Origin: JAQCEJ01 sp046160425
GTDB lineage: Bacteria > Planctomycetota > Planctomycetia > Planctomycetales > Planctomycetaceae
Direction of reading: 5' to 3'
Length of the DNA stretch: 15,661 nt
NCBI GenBank assembly: GCA_046160425.1
Contig: JBJXGP010000506.1
Span: 1-15,661 of the forward strand
Below are positions 1 to 6,249 of this stretch, piece by piece. How positions within the stretch are numbered: position 1 is the first letter of the stretch; each line of letters starts with the position of its first letter. Under the pieces are notes generated by a model. It worked only from the letters and a program-made list of their open reading frames with translations. It was not told the DNA's origin and did no database searches. Made by a program: the position numbers and the translations under genes.

Positions 1-90
1 CGATACATCGAATTCTGGCGCACGGTCAGTGTACTCGTCGCTTATCGGGCAGTCGAAAAACTTCTAGAGAGCGATTTGTCGGCGCCGTAA
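1..90 (+). CDS. C-terminal end of an unidentified gene (partial)
   Basis: Frame 1 is open from the window edge to a TAA at 88-90 and gives 29 residues, with a hydrophobic/aromatic stretch (RYIEFWRTVSVLVAYRAVEK) followed by a short acidic tail ending in SAP. It would converge with the ribosomal pair on the other strand, leaving 44 bp between the two stops. No family can be recognised from so short a tail. An open frame of this length can occur by chance, so the call rests on helix-like composition and on its fit in the gap. I saw no start or Shine-Dalgarno because the upstream part is outside the window. Confidence 0.4.
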   Translation, partial: RYIEFWRTVSVLVAYRAVEKLLESDLSAP

Positions 91-134
91 GTTTGTTGTT
101 GTCCTGAGGTCAGGCCACTGATGGTCGAAATGAA

Positions 135-659
135 TCAGCGTTTCGAGAACTGGAAGCTCTTGCGCGCTTTCTTGAAGCCGAACTTCTTGCGTTCCACCAT
201 GCGGCTGTCGCGCGAGAGGTAACCCCCGCCGCGCAGGATTTCGTGAACCGAGGGATTAAGGACTTCGAGGGCACGGGCAATCCCCAGGACGATGGCTCCG
301 CTTTGACCCGTCGGTCCCCCCCCCTCCACGCGAACCCAAATGTCGTATTTACCGAGCATTCCGGTATCTTTCAGGGGCGCTTCGATCGCAAGCCGGTATC
401 GTTCGACGGGAAAGTAATCGGTCAGTTCCCGTTCGTTGACCGAGACTTTTCCCGTACCCGGTTTGACTCGCACGCGGGCCACGGCGGTCTTGCGTCGACC
501 GGTCCCCATAGCGATGCCAAATCGGTCGAGCTTGCCGCGCAGAACCAGCGTTTTTTGCACCGGTGCGGCTTCTTCGGTCGCCGTCCCTGCGCCAAGCGTC
601 AGTTCGGGGACAGTCGGTGTGACGGGGGTCGGTTCGGTTTCGGGAGTCTCATTTTCCAT
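135..659 (-). CDS. rpsI: 30S ribosomal protein S9
   Basis: Small-subunit protein S9, whose C-terminal tail reaches the P-site tRNA. From the ATG at 659 the product is 174 residues. The S9 core begins at GTGRRKTAVARV (about residue 52), continues through the GGGPTGQSGAI segment and ends in the family signature KKARKSFQFSKR. Bacterial S9 is usually about 130 residues. The extra length is a 45-50 residue Thr/Pro/Glu-rich acidic N-terminal extension. The frame stays open upstream to a TTG at 713, but the ATG is preferred because those added 18 residues look like translated leader. It follows rplM on the same strand with an 87-nt gap, the classic L13-S9 pair. I saw no strong Shine-Dalgarno before the ATG. 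The identification is secure; the start is likely. Confidence 0.97.
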   Translation of the reverse strand: MENETPETEPTPVTPTVPELTLGAGTATEEAAPVQKTLVLRGKLDRFGIAMGTGRRKTAVARVRVKPGTGKVSVNERELTDYFPVERYRLAIEAPLKDTGMLGKYDIWVRVEGGGPTGQSGAIVLGIARALEVLNPSVHEILRGGGYLSRDSRMVERKKFGFKKARKSFQFSKR

Positions 660-746
660 GGGATTCTGTCTTATTGAATACGAACTGATGCGTTTTGTGA
701 CAAGGTTTTCCAACCGGATGCATTATCCGACCGGAATGAATGGCGA

Positions 747-1226
747 TTATTTCTGTGCGACTTTCGGCATCCAGCAGGCCGGCAATTGTTCCGGTTCCTG
801 CGCCTGATGGGGATGTTCCGTCCCGGCGTATACCTTTAATTTCTTGAGCATTTTGGCTTGCAGTTTGTTTTTGGGGAGCATGCGGCGAACGGCTTCTTCC
901 AGAATCATTTCCGGTTTGCGATCGAGCACCTGGGCCGCCGTGACTCGTTTCAGTCCCCCCGGATAACCGCTGAAGCGCTGATATTCTTTCTTCAGCATTT
1001 TCTTCGAGAAGTAAGGGTTCGTGGGGTGCGGGAGCGTTTGTCCCGAGAAGCGGATTTTATCCGCATTCAACACCACAACCACATCTCCGCCGTCGACATG
1101 CGGGGTATAGTTCGGTTTGTGTTTGCCCATCAGAACCATCGCGAGACAGGTCGCCAGGCGTCCGACGATTAAGCCTTCTGCGTCAACCACGTACCAACTG
1201 GCTTGAACGTCTGCCGGCTTTGTCAT
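747..1226 (-). CDS. rplM: 50S ribosomal protein L13
   Basis: Large-subunit protein L13, an early-assembling 23S rRNA binder. The 159-residue product has the family landmarks WYVVDAEGLIVGRLAT near the N-terminus, LMGKHKPNYTPHVDGGDVVVV, the GYPGGLK segment, the MLPKNKL motif and KVYAGTEHPHQAQEP near the end. About ten residues (ending MPKVAQK) follow the usual C-terminus. The ATG at 1226 puts the WYVVDA block at a position close to that in E. coli L13. An in-frame GTG at 1256 would add ten residues (start MPATTTVRSH) and has a slightly better purine-rich upstream stretch, so it remains possible. It is the first gene of the L13-S9 operon. Its promoter must lie in the gap towards 1600, but no convincing -35/-10 pair was found there. 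Confidence 0.97.
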   Translation of the reverse strand: MTKPADVQASWYVVDAEGLIVGRLATCLAMVLMGKHKPNYTPHVDGGDVVVVLNADKIRFSGQTLPHPTNPYFSKKMLKKEYQRFSGYPGGLKRVTAAQVLDRKPEMILEEAVRRMLPKNKLQAKMLKKLKVYAGTEHPHQAQEPEQLPACWMPKVAQK

Positions 1227-1607
1227 GTGTGAACGTACAGTTGTTGTTGCTGGCACGATCTCTATCCCATCATCAAAAATTCGGAGGTTCGCAGACCAAC
1301 AATCGTGCGGACATAAGGCACGTTCAAATGTTTATTGATTCTGCGTAACAATTTAATATCATGAAGTTTACGTTGAGAGCAGGCGGTCGTCTTTCACGGA
1401 TCTCCCGCCGGTCCATGTCGGTACAATGGCTCCCGACTCTCGCGAGAACAAGGCAGGATAACGATTTTCAATCCCGGTATCAATGCCACGGAAGAAAAAA
1501 GTTGGTATGACGCCGAAGTGAGAACACGGTCGATGTTATCCGCTGATCTGCGTGCGAGCCGACCTTTTTGAATATCCCAAAATCCACATTCGCCTTCTGG
1601 AATTGTC
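1227..1607. other. Intergenic region between rplM and padR promoter
   Basis: About 380 bp between divergent genes. It contains an AT-rich island near 1322-1372, which is the most likely place for the rplM-rpsI promoter, but no pair of hexamers stands out. A 77-codon minus-strand frame (1394-1627) is open here. It lacks a Shine-Dalgarno, its codon use differs from the neighbours, and its ATG lies in the middle of the padR operator, so I do not call it a gene. No terminator-like hairpin with a T-tract was seen. Confidence 0.5.
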
Positions 1608-1639
1608 TTGACGACTATATATCGCATGGCTATATATAG
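1608..1639 (+). promoter_or_regulatory. padR promoter with overlapping inverted-repeat operator
   Basis: A TTGACG -35 (1608-1613) is followed after exactly 17 nt by a TATATA -10 (1631-1636). A perfect 8-bp inverted repeat, CTATATAT (1615-1622) and ATATATAG (1632-1639) separated by 9 nt, fills the spacer and covers the -10. PadR-family repressors commonly bind AT-rich palindromes in their own promoters. Transcription would start near 1643, about 29 nt upstream of the ATG at 1672. The repeat and hexamers are seen directly; repression by the adjacent PadR protein is inferred. Confidence 0.65.
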
Positions 1640-1655
1640 CGGTGCAATACAAATC

Positions 1656-1660
1656 AGGAG
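1656..1660 (+). promoter_or_regulatory. Shine-Dalgarno deciding the padR start
   Basis: AGGAG lies 11 nt before the ATG at 1672. The upstream in-frame GTG at 1642 falls at the predicted transcription start and has no room for a ribosome site, so the ATG at 1672 is chosen. Confidence 0.6.
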
Positions 1661-1671
1661 TGCAGAACGTC

Positions 1672-2025
1672 ATGGAGAAACTGGGATCCGAACTCATGCG
1701 CGGCAGTCTGGACCTGATGGTCCTCTCGGTCCTCGCCGCCGGGCCGAAGTATGGCTACCTCATCGGCCAGAGTTTGCACGAAGCGAGTCGTGGAATGGTC
1801 GACGTTCAAGCCGGGACGATGTATCCGCTGTTGCATCGCCTGGAAGACGACAAGTTGATTCGCAGCCGTTGGGACGAATCGACCGGCCGTCGTCGCAAGT
1901 GGTACGAACTGACTCCCGCAGGACACAAGCGACTGAAACAGCAAGCGAATCAATGGTACCAATATGCCCAGTGTCTGACGAAGATGCTCCAACCCGTGTT
2001 GTCGGCCTCCCCCGAACCGGCGTAA
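1672..2025 (+). CDS. PadR family transcriptional regulator
   Basis: A 117-residue winged-helix repressor of the PadR-s1 type. The product begins MEKLGSELMRGSLDLMVLSVL and shows the PadR landmarks in order: the first helix (RGSLDLMVLSVLA), the GYLIG segment of the DNA-binding domain, GTMYPLLHRLEDDKLI, which is the recognition helix leading into the wing, then the SRWDES/GRRRKWYELTPAGHKRL wing and C-terminal dimerisation helix. Length is typical of the short PadR group. It is 36 nt upstream of a HAAS-domain membrane protein on the same strand, a common pairing in which PadR controls expression of itself and the partner. An inverted repeat over its own promoter suggests autoregulation. The ligand or signal is unknown. 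PadR identity is certain from the motifs; the regulated process is not. Confidence 0.95.
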   Translation: MEKLGSELMRGSLDLMVLSVLAAGPKYGYLIGQSLHEASRGMVDVQAGTMYPLLHRLEDDKLIRSRWDESTGRRRKWYELTPAGHKRLKQQANQWYQYAQCLTKMLQPVLSASPEPA

Positions 2026-2061
2026 TGATCGATTAACCTCACATCGAAGGAATCGACTCCC

Positions 2062-3351
2062 ATGTCTCAGCAGGAATTCGAACTTTACCTCTCGCTGCTC
2101 GGTCGCTTTCTGCGGCTGAACGCGGCGCAGCGCAGCGAGATCGCCGATGAGCTGCGCGATCACCTCGAAGAACGGCTTGACGAACTGAAATCTCAGGGCT
2201 TATCGCAAGACGAAGCCGTCCGTCAGGCCTTGCATGAATTCGGAGACGCCTCTGAACTCGCGACTCACTTCACCCAGCTCGCAAAATTACGCAGAAGGAG
2301 AATTCTCATGCGCAGCATGTACGCCTCCGTCGGAGCCGCCACCGCCGTCATCCTGTTGATGTGGGGAATGATGCGAACCCCCGAACCCCTACTCAACCAG
2401 GATGTGGTAGCACAATCCGAGGTTACTGAAGTGGCACAAGTGAAAAGTCCAGACGCAGATGCTTTTCCAACCGTTAACGAAAGTGCCGATGTGAAAGCGG
2501 GTCAATCCGATGGGCCGGCAACCGGCACGTCGGACCATCAGGCTGAAATCGAGAAAAAGCTCGCGACGAAGTTGGACAAAGTCGATTTCATCGACATTCC
2601 CCTGAGAGATACGCTGGTCTACATCAGCGAACAAATTCAAGTCGACATTCTGTTCGACGAAAGGTCGCTGAAAGAATCGGGCGTTACTCTCGACGAACCC
2701 GTCACGCTTTCGCTGCAACATACGCAGGTGTCCGCCGCGACTGCGATCGAACTCGTATTCGAACGTGCTGCAGGAACCGGTGTCCTGACGTATAAAATCC
2801 GCGATGGGTTTATCTATGTGCAACCCACGGCCACCAGCCGGGATGACGTGAGTATTGAGATCTACAACGTGCGTGACTTGCTGGAAGGGGTTGAGACAAC
2901 AATTCGGGAGGGAGAAACCTTAAGCGAAGATTCTGTCGATGCGTTGCTATCCAGGCTGCCGGGCGCCCTAGCAGGAAGTCCACTCGCAGCACGGGATGTC
3001 CGTAAAGCAGGAGGTCCAATGGCGGGACGACGCGCGGGCGCCATGGGACGACCTGGTATGGGGGCAGGAAGGCCGGGGGCCATGGCCGGTGTAATGGCTT
3101 CATCAAGTTCATACCCCGTGGAAGTCTCGCCAGTTGAGTCGTTGATTCGGGTCATTATCGCCGCGACCGATGATACGTGGGCGAAGAACGGGAGCGGCAA
3201 CGGGACAATCGAAGAATTCGACGGTTTGCTCGTGATCCGGCAATCCGAAGATCAGCATCGCGAGATCAAAAAACTGCTCGACATGCTCCGCGAGACGAAG
3301 CGGGGAATTGCAACGGAGCAGAGAGAACCTGAGGCATTACCAAGCTACTGA
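2062..3351 (+). CDS. HAAS-domain membrane protein with secretin-N-like domain
   Basis: A 429-residue protein of unknown function. Residues 1-75 are a helical HAAS/DUF1700-type domain (LRLNAAQRSEIADELRDHLEER, then the SQDEAVRQALHEFGD motif). A basic stretch, KLRRRR (75-80), precedes one membrane segment (about 87-104), so the first domain should be cytoplasmic and the rest exported. Residues about 161-258 resemble the secretin/TonB short N-terminal (STN) fold, with FIDIPLRDTLVYISEQ and LTYKIRDGFIYVQP. Residues 317-345 are a Gly/Ala/Met/Arg-rich low-complexity insert. Residues 353-412 resemble a second secretin-like repeat (DDTWAKNGSGNGTIEEFDG, LLVIRQSEDQHREIKKLL). There is no secretin barrel, so it is not an outer-membrane pore. 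GAAGGA (2046-2051) sits 10 nt before the ATG. Its place right after padR suggests a two-gene signalling unit in which the HAAS part works with PadR; that is inference. Confidence 0.85.
   Translation: MSQQEFELYLSLLGRFLRLNAAQRSEIADELRDHLEERLDELKSQGLSQDEAVRQALHEFGDASELATHFTQLAKLRRRRILMRSMYASVGAATAVILLMWGMMRTPEPLLNQDVVAQSEVTEVAQVKSPDADAFPTVNESADVKAGQSDGPATGTSDHQAEIEKKLATKLDKVDFIDIPLRDTLVYISEQIQVDILFDERSLKESGVTLDEPVTLSLQHTQVSAATAIELVFERAAGTGVLTYKIRDGFIYVQPTATSRDDVSIEIYNVRDLLEGVETTIREGETLSEDSVDALLSRLPGALAGSPLAARDVRKAGGPMAGRRAGAMGRPGMGAGRPGAMAGVMASSSSYPVEVSPVESLIRVIIAATDDTWAKNGSGNGTIEEFDGLLVIRQSEDQHREIKKLLDMLRETKRGIATEQREPEALPSY
2294..2310 (+). promoter_or_regulatory. Internal ribosome-binding site and ATG inside the HAAS gene
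   Basis: GAAGGAG (2294-2300) is followed after 7 nt by an in-frame ATG (2308-2310), codon 83. This is a better Shine-Dalgarno than the one at the gene's own start and lies exactly between the HAAS domain and the membrane segment. Starting here would give a 347-residue protein beginning MRSMYASVGAATAV, with an N-terminal membrane anchor and the secretin-like part but no HAAS domain. Use of this start is inferred; the same bases also encode Arg-Arg-Arg (AGA AGG AGA). Confidence 0.45.
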
Positions 3352-3417
3352 ATCTGTCGATCAAGTAGAATTTTAGACCTTCGAAATCGCTGTCACTCGT
3401 GCCTACATGACTTCACA

Positions 3418-3684
3418 TTAAATGAAATTCAGCAGATTCAAACTAAACGTCTGGGCGGCGACTTTTAGCGTCGTTTCGAAATTCACCTGCTGCTGATTCA
3501 ACCTCAGGATTGCTTCAGTGAGGTCGGTGTCGATTTCGTCGGAGAGAGCCGACTCAATTTCGACGGAGCTGTCCTCCAGCCGCGATTCGATGTCGTCGAG
3601 CAACTTCAAGCGGCTTCCCGCTTCGCTGCGCACGAGATTGAAACGGTCGACTTCGTGTTTCAGTAGATTATCGAGTCGCGACAA
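3418..3684 (-). CDS. flgL: FlgL C-terminal fragment after in-frame stop
   Basis: An 88-residue frame that continues FlgL in the same reading frame directly after a TAA (3685-3687). It holds the helical C-terminal end of the junction protein: LLDDIESRLEDSSVEIESALSD, then DLTEAILRLNQQQVNFE, then TLKVAAQTFSLNLLNFI. The last part matches the conserved flagellin/FlgL D0 terminal helix that packs against the N-terminal helix and is also needed for polymerisation. The first codon after the stop is TTG, and GGGAG lies at 3696-3700, 11 nt before it, so restart of translation here is possible. Otherwise this is the dead tail of a broken flgL, or the stop is a sequencing error. The gene ends 66 bp from the convergent HAAS gene with no clear terminator between. 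Confidence 0.8.
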   Translation of the reverse strand: MSRLDNLLKHEVDRFNLVRSEAGSRLKLLDDIESRLEDSSVEIESALSDEIDTDLTEAILRLNQQQVNFETTLKVAAQTFSLNLLNFI

Positions 3685-6018
3685 TTACTGATCGTCTCCC
3701 GATCGCAGAGCGCGTTCCAGTCCGAGCAGAATGCTGAACACGCCCCCCGTTTCTTGCGGGTGTACATCCCGACCCGTCAGAAAGGCCGTCGGATCTGTTC
3801 CCGTTTCCGAGCCGTCGATACCCAGCGCGGTCGAGACGGCGTTGCTCTCGATCACCAGCGAGCCTGATCCGCTGGCGTCGGCGATTTCAATCCCGTTGCC
3901 AACCTCGTTGAAGCGGGCAAAAAGCTTTGCGGGAATGAACGTTCCGGATAACGAAACGGTCGGATCTCCGCTCTCTTCGGAACCCGCGATCCCCAGCGCC
4001 TGCGAAACGACATTGTCGGCGATCGTCAGCGTCCCGGTCCCCGACGTGTCGGTGATCACGATCGAGTGAGCATCGGCGTCGAATTCCGCCGAGAGATGAA
4101 GCAGGACGAAATCCCCCGCGAGCGGATTCGCCGCGACGCCGCTCGTTTCGCTGCCGTCAAGTCCTAATGCCGTCGAGACCGCGTTCGCCGCGACGGTCAG
4201 ATCGCCGACGCCGCTGTTATCGGCCAGGGTCAAACGATGATTGGTCGAATCGATGGCGGCGACGAGGTTTCCCGGATCGACGGCGTTGACGAGATCGACG
4301 ACATCTTGCAAGGTTGTGCTGCCGCTCAGGTCGACGCTGACGCTCGAACCGTCCCGGCGAGTGATTTCGAGCTGCGACCCTCCGTTGACGGGGACTCCCG
4401 TGCCGTTGTTCAGTTCGTCAAGCGAGACGGTGCCGTCGAATGTTTCGGCGTAATTGATGGCATCAAGAATATCCTGCATTGTCGTGGCGGAATCGAGATC
4501 GATGGTCAATGCCGAGCCGTTTCGCTGGGTGATCTGCAAATCAGCGGATGTCACGGGGACGCCGATACCGAGATTCAATTCTGAGAGCAGCGTGGAGGTG
4601 GTCACATCATCCACGTCGTTAATCGCATCGATGATATCCTGAATTTTGAGGGCATTCTGGATGTCGATGGTTAACGCGGTGCCATCCCGGCGGGTGATCT
4701 GAAGATTCGCCGAACCGTCTTGAATGACGCCGGTGCCGAGATTCAGATCGGCGAGCAACGTCTCAGCCGACATCGTGCGAATGCCCAGGCCCGCTGCGTT
4801 GGTTCCGCCGTTTTCGCCGATCGTTAACCGTCCGCCGCTTAAACGGCTGGAGACTGAGATCCCGTTTCGCTCGGAGTTAATTCCCACGACAAGATCGAGA
4901 TCGGCCTGCCGCAGCAGATTGAGCACATCCTGCACGGTATTGGCCGATGACAGGTCGACGGTCTTCGCCGTGACTCCGTTATCGATCAGCAAGCCGGTGC
5001 CGGTTGTGCTGCCGATGCCGGTTCCAGCATTCAACGCCGAGAGGGGAGTGTAGATCGTCAGGGACGGATCGAGATCGCTGCCGACGATCGATGACGATGG
5101 TCCGCCGAGGATGCCGAGATCGCGAGCAACGTCGGAACCGGTGATGTCGGCGACGGTGATTGTGCCTGCGGACGGAGTAAGTCGCAGCCCCATCCGGCTG
5201 CCGGGATCGACATCGACATTCAGCGTGAGAGGGCCACCAGAAAATGCATGTTCGAGACGAGTTTCGATATCGCCGATCGTTTCAGCCGAAGATAGATCGA
5301 CGAGAACCGATTGTGCCGGATTCACGCCGTCGTCGAGCGTGATCTCGATTGAGCCGAGCGGCACGCCTCGTCCGGCGAGCAGGTCGGCGATGCGGGTTGT
5401 CGAGGTCACAGCGGGGTCGATATCAGTACTGACTGCCGTGCTCAGGGCGTTGAAGGCGGTTGCGCCGTCGATGTTGTTGGCCGACAGGGTATTGATATCG
5501 ATATAGGAGTTGATCGCCGCGCCATCGCCGAGATAACGAACAATGCCGTTCTCCAATTCGAAGGGGACTTGTTGGCTCTGCGAACCGGCGAAGAGGAATC
5601 TTCCCTGGAAATTGGTGTTCGCAATACTGACCGCGCCCTGCAGCATCGAGAGAACTTCATTGGCCAGCGCCACTTTTTCCCCGTCGGTTGCGGCGTCTCC
5701 GAGACCGGCTTGCAATGCGCTGCGGGCCTGATTGAGGAGATCGGAGACGGGAGTCAACGTCGCTTCGCTGTTCGTCAGAAACGTGCGATCGGTTTTGATG
5801 TTGGTTTGTATCTGGTTTCTGCGTTCCAGCGATTTCTGCAGGACGAGTGCGCGGATCGACGATGAGGGAGCTTCGCCGGGAAGGAAGTATTTTTTCCCGC
5901 TGGAAATCTGGTCTTGCAGCCGCGCCAAAGACAGAGCGTCGGCCTGGAGATTCTTCACAAGACGTGAAGTGATCAGCGAAGCGGGAAGCCGTCCGGGGAG
6001 TATTGGTCCTAGACCCAT
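3685..6018 (-). CDS. flgL: Flagellar hook-filament junction protein FlgL, interrupted by a stop
   Basis: Hook-associated protein 3, joining hook and filament outside the cell. The N-terminal 777 residues are here. Residues 1-165 are the flagellin-like D0/D1 helices (ITSRLVKNLQADALSLARLQ, QISSGKKYFLPGEAPSSS, then NTNFQGRFLFAGSQSQQVPF, typical of FlgL). The middle is greatly enlarged: about five flagellin IN-type motifs near residues 222-260, 343-372, 437-468, 492-522 and 548-579 (pattern LxITRRDGxxxxIDL...QDIxDAIN), then three copies of an ALGIDGSE-type motif near 606-628, 662-684 and 720-742. Typical FlgL is about 300-450 residues; this one would be 866 codons with the tail. The frame stops at TAA 3685-3687, yet the same frame continues with the true FlgL C-terminus. 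As read, the product lacks the terminal D0 helix and should not polymerise alone. It is last in the flagellar cluster, 231 bp after flgK. Confidence 0.9.
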   Translation of the reverse strand: MGLGPILPGRLPASLITSRLVKNLQADALSLARLQDQISSGKKYFLPGEAPSSSIRALVLQKSLERRNQIQTNIKTDRTFLTNSEATLTPVSDLLNQARSALQAGLGDAATDGEKVALANEVLSMLQGAVSIANTNFQGRFLFAGSQSQQVPFELENGIVRYLGDGAAINSYIDINTLSANNIDGATAFNALSTAVSTDIDPAVTSTTRIADLLAGRGVPLGSIEITLDDGVNPAQSVLVDLSSAETIGDIETRLEHAFSGGPLTLNVDVDPGSRMGLRLTPSAGTITVADITGSDVARDLGILGGPSSSIVGSDLDPSLTIYTPLSALNAGTGIGSTTGTGLLIDNGVTAKTVDLSSANTVQDVLNLLRQADLDLVVGINSERNGISVSSRLSGGRLTIGENGGTNAAGLGIRTMSAETLLADLNLGTGVIQDGSANLQITRRDGTALTIDIQNALKIQDIIDAINDVDDVTTSTLLSELNLGIGVPVTSADLQITQRNGSALTIDLDSATTMQDILDAINYAETFDGTVSLDELNNGTGVPVNGGSQLEITRRDGSSVSVDLSGSTTLQDVVDLVNAVDPGNLVAAIDSTNHRLTLADNSGVGDLTVAANAVSTALGLDGSETSGVAANPLAGDFVLLHLSAEFDADAHSIVITDTSGTGTLTIADNVVSQALGIAGSEESGDPTVSLSGTFIPAKLFARFNEVGNGIEIADASGSGSLVIESNAVSTALGIDGSETGTDPTAFLTGRDVHPQETGGVFSILLGLERALRSGDDQ
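3793..4203 (-). repeat. Three ALGxxGSE-type repeats within flgL
   Basis: Residues about 606-628, 662-684 and 720-742 of FlgL share the pattern L-T/V-I/V-A/E-x-N-x-V-S-x-A-L-G-I/L-x-G-S-E at a spacing of 56-58 residues. They follow the IN-type motifs and make up the end of the enlarged surface region just before the C-terminal helices. They are probably tandem duplications. Confidence 0.7.
4282..5355 (-). repeat. Repeated flagellin IN-type motifs within flgL
   Basis: Protein-level repeats in the exposed part of FlgL. The best three (residues about 437-468, 492-522, 548-579) are spaced by about 55 residues and share a sheet element, an RRDG/QRNG turn, a second sheet element (IDL or VDL) and a short helix (QDIxDAIN). 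Two more divergent copies lie near residues 222-260 and 343-372. Similarity is visible in the DNA of the last three, which suggests duplication within the gene. Confidence 0.75.
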
Positions 6019-6081
6019 GTTACAATTATACCATCGCTATTTGTCGTAGTTGTTGAGGCTACGTCGCGCCGCACCGGATTT

Positions 6082-6109
6082 CGGGTGGCACAGACATTCT
6101 TGTCTGTGC
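6082..6109. repeat. REP-like hairpin, flgK-flgL gap
   Basis: A perfect 9-bp inverted repeat, GCACAGACA (6088-6096) and TGTCTGTGC (6101-6109), with a 4-nt loop. It is preceded by CGGGTGG, so that CGGGTGGCAC occupies 6082-6091. The same ten bases occur inverted at 8070-8079 on the other side of flgK, which points to a dispersed repeat family and not to a gene-specific terminator. There is no T-tract. Confidence 0.7.
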
Positions 6110-6166
6110 GAACTGCTTCCACGCTGACGCATCGGGTTACGGAAAAAACCTCTTGTCGCTACGCGA

Positions 6167-6188
6167 CCCGGACACAAAGCTGTCCGGG
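6167..6188. repeat. Second inverted repeat, flgK-flgL gap
   Basis: A perfect 8-bp stem, CCCGGACA (6167-6174) and TGTCCGGG (6181-6188), with a 6-nt loop. Together with the hairpin at 6088-6109 it makes most of the gap between flgK and flgL repeat-like. No T-tract follows on either strand, so it is more likely a mobile-type palindrome than a strong terminator. Confidence 0.65.
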
Positions 6189-6249
6189 CTACCCTTATAG
6201 CAGTTTCTTCGCTGACGCTTTTGATTACGATTGAAATGCTATTCCTCTG

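Noticed and set aside
94..125. CCTGA/TCAGG inverted repeat as an rpsI terminator
   Set aside because: The stem is only 4-5 bp and no T-tract follows on the minus strand.
1394..1627. 77-codon minus-strand ORF between rplM and padR
   Set aside because: No Shine-Dalgarno, mixed codon use unlike the neighbours, no recognisable motif, and the ATG lies within the padR operator loop.
3352..3417. Terminator between the convergent HAAS gene and flgL
   Set aside because: Searched on both strands; no stem with a T-tract is visible.
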